Below, in pieces: positions 27,700 to 38,640 of a stretch of DNA of 64,000 bases. Position 1 is the first letter of the stretch. Each line of letters begins with the position of its first letter. Location: positions 1 to 64,000 of the forward strand of contig JAJEKV010000684.1 in NCBI GenBank assembly GCA_021234155.1. Reading direction: 5' to 3'. This stretch comes from Isoetes taiwanensis (Eukaryota; Streptophyta; Lycopodiopsida; Isoetales; Isoetaceae). The notes below the pieces were generated by a model, which had not been told where the DNA came from, did not search any database, and saw only the letters and a program-made list of their open reading frames with translations. The position numbers were made by a program, and so were the translations under genes.

Positions 27700-27992
27700 G
27701 AGGACCCACATGCATCATTTACATATCTATGCATTATGGGTGGAGTATTTTTAACAAAACCATTTATCCGGAATGCTCAAACTCGCAAGAACGAAGTCAA
27801 AAAACAGAGGACCCACATGCATCATTTATAGATCTATGCATTATGGGTTCGAATGCTCAAACTCGCAAGAACGAGTCTCAAAAGAGGACCCACATGCATC
27901 ATTTACAGATCTATGCATTATGGGTGGAGTATCTCTTAACAAAACCATTTATCTGAATGCTCAAACTCGTAAGAACGAAGTCTCAAAATTGA
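27700..27992 (+). repeat. Minisatellite, three units
   Basis: Units begin GAGGACCCACATGCATCATT at 27700, 27807 and 27884. The first and third are ~107 bp and the middle one ~77 bp, because it lacks the block with GGAGTAT and AACAAAACCATTTAT. It lies inside the DNA transposon. The frames across it are by-products of the repetition. Confidence 0.9.
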
Positions 27993-28603
27993 AAAACCAT
28001 GCCAAAGATCGCCCACCACTTGAAGTATAATGAGGAGGAATTTTAGCTTAAATAATGGCACCAAATGCTCAAAACCCGCACCAAATCTTGTATATTCATT
28101 AAGAAAATTTCAAACCCGAGATGAAGCATCTTCATTAGCAGGAGACGTTCCTCTTGGATTGAAATCGTGACCACATGATCATCCTATAAGGATTTTGCCC
28201 AACATTTATGGCGGTTGCCCTCATTGTGTTCGGCTCAAATCCCATATATTCAAGATGATTGCAAAAGATCAAGGCCAAAAACTTGTAATGCAGACCAATC
28301 CAGTGCCCAAGTTTTTGAGGCAAAAAACCAGACAGGAAAAAAAAATTAAAACAAACCTCTGGAATCCAAGGACCCTTAAACCTATCCCACCTAAGAACCA
28401 AAGCAAAGCATCTAACCCCCTTAACGTATTTCTAAGTGCATACCCTGCAGGAAAACCGCTCCCAAACCGTGGAAATACAGAACTCCGGGCGCAAAAACGG
28501 GAGACACCTTAAGTATATCGTGCCTCAAAATTCAAAACCCCCTTCATCGCCCACGCACATGTTTTGTACGGAAAAAAGAGGTGAACCCCCCGGGCATAAT
28601 TGC

Positions 28604-29221
28604 CACCGATGATCTCCGTGGAGCTACATTACCTACCATGTCGCTTAATTGGTTACTTTTCTTTAGGCCATGTCTAGTCCAAAATAGCTTGAACCACCAA
28701 GGTATTAATGTTTTACATAATCGATCTTGTTTCTCTGTAGTTTTATAACTCAACCACTTAAATTAAACTCGCACTTTATTTTATACGAGTACAAGTCAGT
28801 CAATTCAATCCAAACTAAAATCCTACATCTCTCGCTATATTTAAAAGGGTCGTTACGCAACCCATGTCGCCTTCAAAGTATTCGTATATCCAATATATGC
28901 CTGCAACCACTGGCCTCATGCCTTTTAATGTTTCGTTCCATTTCGTCTCACCATGAGATATGCAATTCGTATTCGAAATGACTCCGCATGTCGTATTCTG
29001 CATGACATGAATTCTCTCAGGCTTATGAATTGCACATTACAAGTCATTTCAAAATTGATCACTTTGAACATGACAACTTCTGTGCAACTTATGGTCTCAC
29101 AATGCCTCTTTAAGAAGGAAAGATTTTATCTTCTAGCATGTCACGTGTACCTGGGAGCAACTCGAGGCCCCCGGGAATAGCCTTGATGCTGAGGACAACA
29201 TCATTTTTAAGGAGGGGAGAA
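28604..29221 (+). mobile_element. Family X internal 3' end with polypurine tract, copy B right part
   Basis: Continues the internal sequence after the DNA transposon and ends in GAGGACAACATCATTTTTAA then GGAGGGGAGAA (29211-29221). A purine-rich tract directly before TGTGACATTCC is the expected plus-strand priming site of an LTR retrotransposon. Copies A and C carry a LINE-like insertion right after TTTTTAAG, so copy B shows the original junction. Confidence 0.8.
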
Positions 29222-29334
29222 TGTGACATTCCATGTATTTATATGCTATGCGTACAAATAGATGACACGTCACCATGAATACTTAATGGTGTATTAATTA
29301 TTCATATTATTAATTAACAAGGTAAATTTAGCTA
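29222..29334 (+). mobile_element. Family X LTR, copy B, left part (5' of Helitron)
   Basis: Starts TGTGACATTCCATG immediately after the purine tract and matches the LTR starts at 24020 (reversed) and 54341. It stops after AATTTAGCTA at 29334 and continues at 49547. The complete LTR would be about 422 bp, starting TG and ending CA. Confidence 0.85.
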
Positions 29335-29345
29335 TCAACCCTTTT

Positions 29346-29667
29346 AATTTGAGATTTTCCGGTCTGGTGAAAAATGTTTTTGGTTTTTTGCTCTGAGTGA
29401 TTTCCTAAGATTGTTGGTCTTTTTGGTTGCCGGAGAAGATTTCCGTGCTTCCAAAAATCGGGAAAAATAGTTCATACGATTTGGGGTTTAAGATTTTCAG
29501 ATAGAAATAATTTGAGATTTTCCACCGTGAAAAATGTTTTTGGTTTTTTGCTCTGAGTGATTTCCTAAGATTGTTGGTCTTTTTGGTTGCCGGAGAAGAT
29601 TTCCGTGCTTCCAAAAATCGGGAAAAATAGTTCATACGATTTGGGGTTTAAGATTTTCAGATAGAAA
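29346..29667 (+). repeat. Two ~163-bp tandem repeats at the Helitron 5' end
   Basis: The block from AATTTGAGATTTTCC (29346) recurs at 29509 almost unchanged, including TTTGGTTGCCGGAGAAGAT and GATTTGGGGTTTAAG. Minus-strand frames across it are repeat artefacts. Subterminal tandem repeats are seen in some Helitrons, but their role here is unknown. Confidence 0.9.
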
Positions 29668-29719
29668 TTTCCAAAATGGGTCCAGATTTGGGATCGAGGT
29701 TTTTGAAGGTCAAGCTTCG

Positions 29720-30172
29720 ATGGATCATGGGGGTGGAATAACCATCTCATATGCTATGCTGCCCCTCAAAAGTCGCGGGCAGGCAACCCTCGGTGACGTA
29801 AACCGCCAATCAAGCATCCGATTCTACCGTGGTAGAACAAGTATGGTTCGCCCTCGAAATCGCTATTTCAATCATCCGGCATATGCGTTGTATTCAATTA
29901 AGGTGCGTTTATGGATCGCAATGATTGGTCAAGCTTATTTAATTATTGTTGTAGTATATTGTCAAGTATGTGGCTTGCCAAAAACCGAGGTACTTGGGAA
30001 ATTCTCGAATAGGTTTGTTTATTCGTGTTGCAACAAAGCATTTGCAATATATTTCTTCTATTGCTTTGTTGCCTTTTGGCCGCTTCGCCCTAATACGGCC
30101 GGAGTGTTTTTATATATCCGTGGTTACAATTATAGAATTATGGAGGTGCCATCGTCGAGGGTAGAAGTGTAG
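29720..30172 (+). CDS. Unidentified 150-codon frame in Helitron cargo
   Basis: An open frame from ATG 29720 reading MDHGGGITISYAMLPLKSRG and ending YRIMEVPSSRVEV. An arginine-rich N-terminal half is followed by hydrophobic stretches (LWIAMIGQAYLIIVVVYC; then a Phe/Tyr-rich segment). I recognise no family. It lies 5' of the captured DUS3 exons and could be a captured exon, a promoter-side ORF or chance. Base composition is less AT-rich than nearby intronic DNA, which mildly favours coding origin. Confidence 0.25.
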   Translation: MDHGGGITISYAMLPLKSRGQATLGDVNRQSSIRFYRGRTSMVRPRNRYFNHPAYALYSIKVRLWIAMIGQAYLIIVVVYCQVCGLPKTEVLGKFSNRFVYSCCNKAFAIYFFYCFVAFWPLRPNTAGVFLYIRGYNYRIMEVPSSRVEV

Positions 30173-31371
30173 TCTGAGCCATAGATTTGAGACATAGATT
30201 TGCGCAGGCCCCTTTCTAAAAGCCGCCCAGCCCCTTTGTCTCTGATAGAAGAAGAAATAACTAAAGACAAGACTCTGAGCTCCAAAATTCTTAGTGTCGA
30301 GAATGCAGCAGAGCTGCAGTCTCTCTGAGAATGGTAATCTAACTATAAGGTCCCTTGGTTGTACGTTTGACAGTCTTATCTTCTTCTAGGCTTGAGTATC
30401 TTAAATTGTTTGTATTCTTTCTTACTAGCACTCCAGATCATGTTTCAAATCGTGCACACCAAAGGTTAACCCTGTTATGCTGCATGGACTCGAGTTCCAC
30501 TATCCTGAATCCAAAGAAAAGGTCAAGTCGGATGTCCATCTTTGTATTTTGTCACAGAGGCAGAGGTAAACGATGAGTACTCTGATATTTACTTGATGTT
30601 TTAAGAATATTAAAGATGATCTATGGTGAGGGATGGATGGAGACATAAACATATTCTTGACTATGATCTGCCAGGCTATAGTAAGAAATACCTTGACCGG
30701 AAATCTCAAATTAAAAGGGTTGATATTTCATGCTCCTTTGCCTAGCATATTTTATGCTCCTTTGCCTAGCATGGAGAACCATTCTTGCCCTGCAAGAGTT
30801 TGACATGGCAAATGCAATATTTATCATTTGGGGATGTAACCTTTTCTTATATATTTGGTGAATAGTCTTTATGACATAGCTGTTAAGGTAAACTTTTGAG
30901 ATCCATTCCTGCTTAGCATCTGTTGAAACATGACTAATCATTTGATTAATGACCCCCTTCTGCAGGACGACTGCTGATAACTATGCAAGACTCAATTCTC
31001 ACTGCTTATAGCCTTCCTGACCTATCCAGCGAAATCAAATTGAGGCTTTAAGGTAATGCGGGATTGGCCCTGATGTGATATGTGATGTGTTTGGTGCATG
31101 TATATGACATGTTTGATCTGTTATATGTTATACGCGATTTATTAATTCGACTGAATGCAATGTGACTTGCTTTTTATGTAATAGATTTCTCATTCCCAGT
31201 TTATCTAATACTTCATGCTTCTAAATCTTTCAGCTCTCAAGGTGAGTAGAGTGAAAGACAGTCTGTCATTTGACCATGTCATTTACATCATTCAATAATG
31301 GTGCATGATTAGTCTTCGATGTTGTGAGATGAATTTCTTCAGTGATCTTAAGTTATTAGTAGTATCTTTTA

Positions 31372-31606
31372 GGATATATCTGTGATCGTCGGCGTATTGA
31401 TGAATTTATAAAGGAAACTGTTCATGTCCATTATTGTGTCCTGCTTCTTCAAAAGAAATCTAAGACAACCATGAGTGTTTCGAAAGATGAGTCTGGCCAG
31501 ATAGTTTTAAACGAGCTATGTGGCCATACTGATCTTCTAAAACACATGACTGTACCTTCGCCATTAGGCTTAACAATTCCATCTTCAGCAACTCAATCTA
31601 CATGTA
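31372..31606 (+). other. Exon-like block in Helitron cargo, unassigned
   Basis: Reads ICDRRRIDEFIKETVHVHYC, LLLQKKSKTTMSVSKDESGQ, then IVLNELCGHTDLLKHM and on to SSATQST, followed by a GT-like donor near 31606. It is open for ~78 codons without Met. It could be an N-terminal exon of the DUS3 gene or of a second captured gene; I could not match it. Earlier short blocks at 30240-30330 and 30455-30560 may also be exons. Confidence 0.35.
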
Positions 31607-32499
31607 ATGTCTGATACAATTTTCATGCTTCCATAAAAGATATAGCAATGAGTAGAAGAGAGTCCTTCTGTTCTTCTATTTAGATAAATGCATTGTCCTA
31701 GGCTATTCCCGTGTGGCACAACTGGATCCCATGTCAGAGGCTATTCATTTTAGATACAAATTAGGCTATTCATTTTAGATACAAATTAAGCTGACCACTA
31801 GGAGATTGACCCCGACTTACATGCTTCTTTAGCGTGCCTCTATGCATTTTGTTTTTGCAGTACAAGTCGTCTGTTCTATTGACATCTCTGCTTGGTATGA
31901 TATGTCTGTGTTTCTCTGCATGAGATCCTTTGTTTTATTGCTGTGCATTGCATTTGCTGGGTAAGACATTTGCACAAAATTTCCAGAAATATGTGTTTGG
32001 ATGCTACGTTTTCCAGAACCATGTTTCTTAGGTTCGTCTGATGCAGCAACGACATTCTTACTGGCATGCCATCTTCATGCAATATGAAGGAACCTCTAGC
32101 CGACTGCTTTTATGATGAACTCCATCTCCTTGCTCTAAGTTAGTGCCAGTTGCATATTGCTTCATGGGGAATAATGCTCCTCTTAGAATGCTCAACGTTT
32201 ATGTCTCTTTCTATGTTTTTGCTTGACTTCTAATTTTCTGGAATCCAATGCACGCCCTTATATTTCATACTAAGGAGCTCATGGAAAGTCCCTGTGCAAG
32301 CTATTAGTTGCATTTTGCATTTAATACCTTGCTGCACGATAATTGAACCTGAAGGGGAGACCGAGAATCTTGGAGCAGTCAATTGAAAGAAGTGTAACTA
32401 TAGAATTTTAAAAACTGCTGCTCTAGGAGAGCTATGTTTTTTAACTGACTGGTCTAATGTGCTATTAAAAGTTGTTCCATAACATGTTTCATTGGGCAG

Positions 32500-32686
32500 G
32501 GGCAAGCTTCTGAATGGGCATTTTTAAGGAGACATTCAAGTGAGGACAACTTTGGGGTTCAAATTTGTGTTCCATATGCTGATATCTTGGCTAGAACTGT
32601 GGAGCTCATTGAACAAGAATGCACAGTTGATTTCATTGATATAAATGTGGGTTTCCCTATTGATATAGTTGTTAAGAAGGGAGCTG
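32500..32686 (+). pseudogene. DUS3: DUS3 (tRNA-dihydrouridine synthase 3-like) exon, 5' part before the retrotransposon
   Basis: After an intron ending GGGCAG (32494-32499) the exon reads GQASEWAFLRRHSSEDNFGV, then QIC, then ILARTVELIEQECTVDFIDI. Dus3 enzymes reduce uridine to dihydrouridine in tRNA using FMN. The conserved Dus signature N-x-G-C-P is NVGFP here (32646-32660), losing the conserved Cys, and the usual ICGAYPD-type segment is ICVPYAD. The exon is cut at KKGAG by the LTR retrotransposon (target AGCTG 32682-32686). Signature loss plus the downstream stop shows a decayed, captured copy rather than the functional host gene. Confidence 0.85.
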
Positions 32687-35130
32687 TGTTGCCCCTTTTT
32701 GGGCAACATGGACCATCATGATACCTAGAGTTTCAAGATTGGAAGATACTTGTCAGAGTTTGGAAGACTTGTGGTTTCTTTTGAGGTTTCATCTTAAGTT
32801 ACTTTCCTATTACTCATATGGTAAGAGTTAGTGTTATTTTGATCCTGCTAGAGTTTGGAAGAAATTGGCTCAAGTTTGGAAGACCCTTGGGATCTTGGTT
32901 GTATAGCCTAATTCTTTCCTTTGAGGAAATTTTCTAGTTACATTCTTATTTCTTTGAAGACTGTGCAAAGGATATAGCAAGCTATACAAGGAGTTATAAG
33001 CATGTTGCTCATATTCACTCATATGGAGCTAAATGGAGTTGCACCAATGGTTTGGAAGTCACACCTATGAAGATGTCACTTTAAAGGTGAATTTTGCTCT
33101 TGTTTAGGCCTTGAAGATTGGAAGACCTTTTTAGAAGTTTGGGAAGACCCTAGGGCCTTGAGCAAAGTTATGAGGTATGATTTGAGCTTTGAGATAAGAT
33201 CATGTGCTACAGTGGGTTTCCATCCTTTATCCATTTCATCCATTCCATATCCACTTTCCTTTCATCTTTTTATACCCCATTTCCACCTTTGTCATGCCTT
33301 CTTTCATTACTTCACTACCTATATTTTTATTGGCCTCACCTCCACTTCAGAACCGTCTCAAGAGATCATGAAAACTTCAAGAGCAAGGAGGCTTGAATTT
33401 TACTTTCATCTTATTTCCCTAACTCGCCATAGCCTTTTTTTTCCTATCTTTTTCACCCTTCCTATGATTTTTTCATTCCCAAGGTTGAAAAACTCATTGA
33501 CCATGGTCAAATGGGGCAAAATTTCAAGTATCTCAATTTGACTTGAAAACACTCTAGATTTGGAGCTTGGCAAAAAATAGCTATGTTGGCCTTTCCAAAA
33601 TTCAAAAAGACCTTGGAAAATTCCTCAAATATTATTTCTTGGGATGCGTACAAAAAATAGAAAAACCTATTCTAGCCTATCTACCCTATCTATCAAGATA
33701 GCCCGTGTCACCTCCCCATTTTTCCATCGCGGCTAGGGCGTGTAAAATGTGACACGGGCCGGTTGTCCCTCAGGTGGCACGCATAAAAGTCAATAGTGAG
33801 GTCAACACTATTCCTTATATACGTAAGCCTCCAGACTCGCTTTTGCCCGTGGATATATCACCCTCAAGATTTTTCGATGAACCCTAAGAAACGGGAACCG
33901 CTAAAACCTGCCAAATCGTGCCATAATTTGATTGAACCCCGCCAATTTTCTCCCAAATCAGCCCCTAACCTTTTTCCAGACCCTGTGATCCTCTCGGTGG
34001 CACTTGGTTTGATAGAAATTGCTCAAATTAGGCCTAAAATCACTCCTACCGAGCTAGTTTTGGGAAGAACAGTTTAAGCCAAAGATCACAGATCAAATCA
34101 ACACGCCCCTGGAGATATACTGTGATTTTGGCATTGAATATCTTGATATCATTTTGCTCGCTCTCGCCAGATTCCAGCCCATTTCATTCGATATTGAAGT
34201 CCCCATTGCTAGACCTGCCAAAGATTGAAGCTCCTAGATTACAAACTTAAATAATCACCCATATTACTTCATTGGTATTTTTTGAAGCCCCTCGAAAGGC
34301 TCAGCCAGCCTTGAAATTTCTCTCAAGCATTATTATTTCAAAGCTTTTGTAATATCCTGTTGACATTATCAAACCCTCCCGTATCACTTTGATATAATGC
34401 ATAGTCTTTGCCTCAGAAAATCATTGTCATCGTTATACATCCATTCTTTTGTAATTCCGCTTTGCCCTTTTAAAAAAGCAAAACCAAAAACAAGACCAAA
34501 AAATATTTACTCAGAGATTATATCTTCTCCGTGTAGTTGTATTTCATCCTTATAGCAACCCTAGAAACCTATACACTTTCAAGAAAACATATAAAAATAT
34601 TTTTTTCATAATCAGCATGAGTTTGTTCTTTTTCTTGAGGTTTTGTTTACTTCTGAGAAAAACTAAAACATCTTTTTGCTATTCAAACCTTTTGCACATG
34701 ATCTAGAGGCTATTTTGAAGTTGCCCCACGGATCCCAATCCAAAATTCCCATCAAACTCCATCTCAAAATTTGGCTCTTCGCTTTTTGGCACCGGGCCAA
34801 CTTTTTGACCTGCCTTTGACCTCCTCATTTTTTTGACCTTCCCTTATTCAAATCAAGTCAAATCTTTTCCACCATTTTCCTCCCAAGGCTTGTTTACCAC
34901 TTATAACACCAATCGATCTTCTATTTCTCAAGGTGTGTCTGCAAGTTCAGTTCTTGTTCGACAGCTTTTTTCAGTTTCGGGGACTCTAGTGATTTTGAAA
35001 AACTAGCACTTCAAAATGAATTTTCTGGTTTCATGACAAGGATTGATCACCCTAAGTGATCCGGAGGTTCTAACCACTTTGTTTAAGATTCCCTTGAGGT
35101 TAGGCTAAAATTCCGTGTTTTAGGCTAACA
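32687..35130 (+). repeat. 5' LTR of the Ty3-type element
   Basis: Starts TGTTGCCCC and ends TTTTAGGCTAACA. Nearly collinear with 42141-44583. Differences are mostly one- or two-base indels in homopolymers and changes at CTG/CAG sites, so LTR divergence should not be used to date the insertion. Just downstream TTTTGGAGGTTCTACCG could be a decayed primer-binding site; TTTTGGCGCCGTTGCCG types are known in Tat/Athila elements. Confidence 0.92.
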
Positions 35131-35172
35131 TTTTGGAGGTTCTACCGAGATTTTCACCGGAAGTTGAATTCC

Positions 35173-36290
35173 ATGGCACCAAGAAAGACTGAGCTCTTTG
35201 AGCAACCTGAGGTAATACCAAATCCAGAGCTAGTAGGGGTAAGCATGAAAGTGGCTACCAGTGCCCATAAAGAAATGTTACAAAATGTTTTCGCTTTTTT
35301 TCCCCCACAAGCTCCCTTACCAATTGAGCTCACTATAATTTCTTTTCCCTTGTTATGATTCTTCCATGAATGCTAACCATTTTTGAAGAATTTTGAAGAA
35401 TATTATGAGGAGCATGGAAAGAAGAAAGGTACCAGGTTTGCCGAGTTTATCAAATGCATGAAAGGTGATGAAGCTTGATCCCGTTGATTTCGAATCACAA
35501 TAGGTACTAAGTGGGATGAATTGGAACAAAAAGTTTTCGGCAAGGTTTGGTAAGACTACTTCACCCCGGGATCTTGTTTTTGAGCTCCTTTTCTATTAAA
35601 CTGGTGAAAGTGTGAAACAAAGATGTGGAAAGATTTAACTCTTACTTGTTGGTTTGTAATAGGAACCATGTTTCCCACCCAACTTTGCATCTGGTTGCTT
35701 CCCTTTATCGTGAGGTCCGATGTCCCAGCCTAAGATTTATAGAAAGTTATTAAAACTTCAAAAGTTTGGTGAGTTAGATTCAATCCATAAGACATTTGTA
35801 AAGGTCTGTAGATTTAGTAGAAATGCTAAGCTATCCGCGTCGATGATGAAATCGAGATCCATTCTACCCTCCTCATCATGATATCGAGCACGAGTCACAC
35901 TATGCTAATGCCGCCCCGTGTATGCAAATCTTTAAGGAAAAAAGAAGCCAAAAGTCAAGAGCTTAGACCCTCGTGTTTCAAATGAAATCGGAGATAAGTA
36001 AGGTATCCAAGCTCTTAGAAGTTACCAAACAACTCATGGAGTTAAAAATAGTAATAATGCTCCTTCTTCTAGCTTCCGCCATACCCGAATGCACAAACCG
36101 TGGTAAACCCTATCATAGGGCTGAAAATTGCTTTGCAAGATCCTCGGCCCTAAATGCCACAAAAGGGGCCATTTTGGTAGAGAATGTCCTGCTTGTTCTT
36201 TTTGCAAAGAGATAGGCCATGAAGAGAAGTTCTCGCAGTTGTCAAGAATTACCTTGCAAAGCAAGAAAAAGGTAAACGGTGTCCAATATT
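35173..36290 (+). pseudogene. gag: gag of the Ty3-type element (frame broken)
   Basis: Begins MAPRKTELFEQPE at 35173. A gag-like block with EEYYEEHGKKKGTRFAEFIK lies at ~35390-35460 and one with NKDVERFNSYL and NRNHVSHPTLHLVASLYREV at 35615-35715. Two CCHC knuckles follow: CTNRGKPYHRAENC at 36091-36132 (second Cys replaced by Arg) and ECPACSFCKEIGHEEK near 36182-36230 in another frame. Knuckles bind genomic RNA in the capsid. Several stops and shifts divide it. Confidence 0.75.
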
Positions 36291-36339
36291 AGTTTTATTG
36301 AGACTTGTGCGTAAGAACTAGAAGAACAAGATGTTATGG

Positions 36340-36990
36340 TTGTGCAACGCGTGCTAGGCTCCATCTGTGTACCTCTCGGAAGTTCTGTCCCACCAAGTGT
36401 AGCTCCTAAGGTAACATTTCAACCAAATCCTCGTGGATATAGCTCCTCCCCCGCTCAAAGGTATAAATGTAAAGATTCCGAGCTTGATGAATTTGAATTG
36501 CTTATGAAAAAACTCAAGGTTATCAGAGACTTACTAACTTTATTGAGGATTGCACCATCATACAGGAAAAGCTTATCAAACATACCCAAAATGTTGAAGA
36601 AATTGTGAAGAAACTTGCAACAACATTTTCAGAGTTTCCACTGAGCACACCCAAGATCCAGTGTGCTTTTTATTTGTAGTGCTACTATAGGGACCTCCCA
36701 TTTAGATAAGGTTTTGCTGGATGGAGGTTCTTCCCTAAATGTCATGCCTTATCATGTTATGAAAACATTGAATCTCAAAGTAGAAGACAACACTTCTATT
36801 GTTCTAAAATCCTTTTCAATGCTAAAGTAGTACCAAAGGGAGTGGTGAGAAATGTGTTCCATCATATGTGGGGAATTATTGTCTTAGCTACATTTGTGGT
36901 TGTTGATTTTGAGAATATTAACCATGCTAACATCTATGATTTATTTTTCGAAGAAGGTGGATGAAAAAATGAGATGCTAGGCCTATATGG
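36340..36990 (+). pseudogene. Protease region of the Ty3-type element
   Basis: A linker with KVTFQPNPRGYSSSPAQRYK precedes the retropepsin-like block at ~36700-36780, reading LDKVLLDGGSSLNVMPYHVM. In plant Ty3 elements the active site is usually D-T/S-G-A/S followed by hxxMP; DGGSSLNVMP keeps the Asp and downstream NVMPY but has Gly after Asp. The frame decays after ~36830. Confidence 0.7.
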
Positions 36991-37179
36991 TCTGAAGGGA
37001 TTTGCACTATTTCAAATGGAACAACTTCCATTAAACCGGGTAAACAAGACTGACCCTTCCGCTAACATCGATTCATAGATGTGGATATTTTGGTGAAAAG
37101 AGTTAGGAGTCTGGTTTAGGTCCGGATGTTGATATGAATGCGAAGTCCTCAACTTTGCTCATGTAGAGTTCCCCGATCC

Positions 37180-37640
37180 AAAAGAAAACAAGGCCTACCT
37201 TTGGTTTGATGGAGGTATGTCTAAAAAAAAAAAAAAAAAAAATTAGGGATTGCTTTTCTGGCGCTATTCTCAAGGATGCAGATCTTAAGTCGATGACTAA
37301 GATAGGGAGAATTCATCCTAATATTTCTTCTAATGCACAGAGTATAGGGCCCTCATTGCAGGCCTAAGGGGAAGCAAGATTTATGAATATTTCCCATATT
37401 GTTATCTATGGAGACTCACAACTTGTTTGCAAACAGATTTTGGGGAATACCAAACAAAACATCAAGATATGGAGGGTCCAATACACAAGCTCGAGAATTG
37501 CTAACTTTTTTTGATCATTGGGAAATTTATCATATTCCAAGGTCTAAAAACTTTGAGGCTGATTCTTTGTGCGGGAAAACACTCTTAGAGCATCTCTCGA
37601 GGGAGCTATCAAGGAAGATGTCCTAGATGAAGATGAACTC
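37180..37640 (+). pseudogene. Archaeal-type RNase H domain upstream of RT
   Basis: Reads AYLWFDGGMS at 37194-37222, a poly-A run (37224-37243), then LKSMTKIGRIHPNISSNAQ, then EYRALIAGLRG (37338-37372, one base lost), IVIYGDSQLVCKQI (~37398-37440), and finally HIPRSKNFEADSL at 37532-37570. The four catalytic acids of this fold (D in FDGG, E in QEY, D in YGDSQ, D in EADS) are all visible. The DGG...GDSQLV...HIPRxxNxxAD pattern is the archaeal/plant RNase HI type known as the extra RNase H in Tat elements. It lies before RT; in the Ogre/Retand elements I know it follows the gypsy RNase H. Confidence 0.75.
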
Positions 37641-37689
37641 TCTCGGTTCCATCCTATCTTGACCATCAACCCCGGCACAAGAAGAATCA

Positions 37690-38640
37690 CAAAAAGAACT
37701 TGAAGTGCACAAGGGAGGTAATGTCTAGGACTTTGCAAATGGGAGATCTATATGATGAAGATTGCAAAGGTAAAATGATTAAGTACTTTGAAGATTGGGT
37801 GGATGTTTTTGCATGGGAATATTCAATTGAAAGGGTTGATAGGAGCATTTGTGAGTTTGAGATAAAAGTTCGTGAAGATACTAAACATCATGCAAGAGAT
37901 TGAGAAGAATTAATTCCTCACTTTTAGATCTTATCAAGGGGAATTATTCAAAATGCAGGAATCGGGATTGATAGTTGACATTACGTGAACCCCTCTTGGG
38001 TTTCTTGTATTGTTCCGGTTCACTAAAAAGAATGGTTCCCTTAAGAATATGTGGATTATAGAGATCTAAATAAAATACTTGTTAAAGATTGTTACCCTTT
38101 GCCTTTTTGGAAGAAACTTTATGCGTGGCTGGTAAGTCTATGTACTCATTTTTGGATGGTTTCTCCGGTTTTAATCAGATTAGCATCAAAAGGAAGATCG
38201 ATCTAAGACATCCTTCATTACTCCATGGGAACTTATGCAATGAAAAGGATGCCTTTTTGGCTTAATGAATGCCCCCCACATTTCCCGAGAGCCATGGATC
38301 ATCTTTTGCAAACATGACTCTGAGCAATTCGTAGTTTATCTGGATGATTTATGCTTAGGTACCATACAAGTGATCATATTTCAGAGCTAACAAGAATATT
38401 TACATTGTGCATAAACCGGAGTTAATCTAAACCCAAAGAAGTGCATCTTTTTGGCATCCAAAGGCCAGCTCTTAGGCCATGAGGTTTTCGCTAAAGGCCT
38501 TCAAGTAGTCAAGAGAAGATCATAGCTTTAAAAAGCTTCAAACACCCGTGACAATTAAAGAAGTCAAGGGATTTATGGAATGACCTCTTTCTTAAGAGTG
38601 TATGTGCCTAATTTCTCTCACCTTATTAGTCCTATCTCTA
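37690..38640 (+). pseudogene. Reverse transcriptase domain of the Ty3-type element
   Basis: The pre-RT block KYFEDWVDVFAWEYSIE (37778-37830) matches the DVFAWSYxDM motif before plant Ty3 RTs. Then VDYRDLNKILVKDCYPLPF (38048-38106), motif A YSFLDGFSGFNQI (38142-38180), motif C QFVVYLDDLCLG (38325-38360), and the connection block LNPKKCIFLASKGQLLGHEV (38427-38487). The catalytic DD pair is present. Several stops and frame changes occur, some at likely homopolymer errors. Confidence 0.88.

Larger units (their letters stand above)
26052..28593. mobile_element. DNA transposon (2.54 kb) with GC-rich terminal inverted repeats
   Basis: Left end CCGGGGGGTTCACCTCT at 26052 and right end AGAGGTGAACCCCCCGG ending at 28593 are perfect inverted copies; weaker similarity continues (CATGTGCGT in both arms at similar depth). 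The flanks GCATAATTGC (26042-26051 and 28594-28603) are a target duplication, proved by two uninterrupted copies of the same site (near 25300 reversed and 50441-50452). Because the repeat ends in C or G, the duplication could be scored as 8 to 11 bp. That size range suits Mutator-like (9-11) or hAT (8) elements, but the terminus fits neither classic consensus. No transposase was recognised; the interior carries a minisatellite and a fragment homologous to the region downstream of the RT-like genes. Confidence 0.85.

Noticed and set aside
27700-27992. CRISPR-like repeat array
   Set aside because: Three units with homologous spacers in a plant transposon; a minisatellite.
28953-29180. Recurring frame MRYAIRIRNDSACRILHD in three copies
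   Set aside because: Repetition comes from the retroelement itself; no evidence the frame is translated, and the opposite strand is open too.
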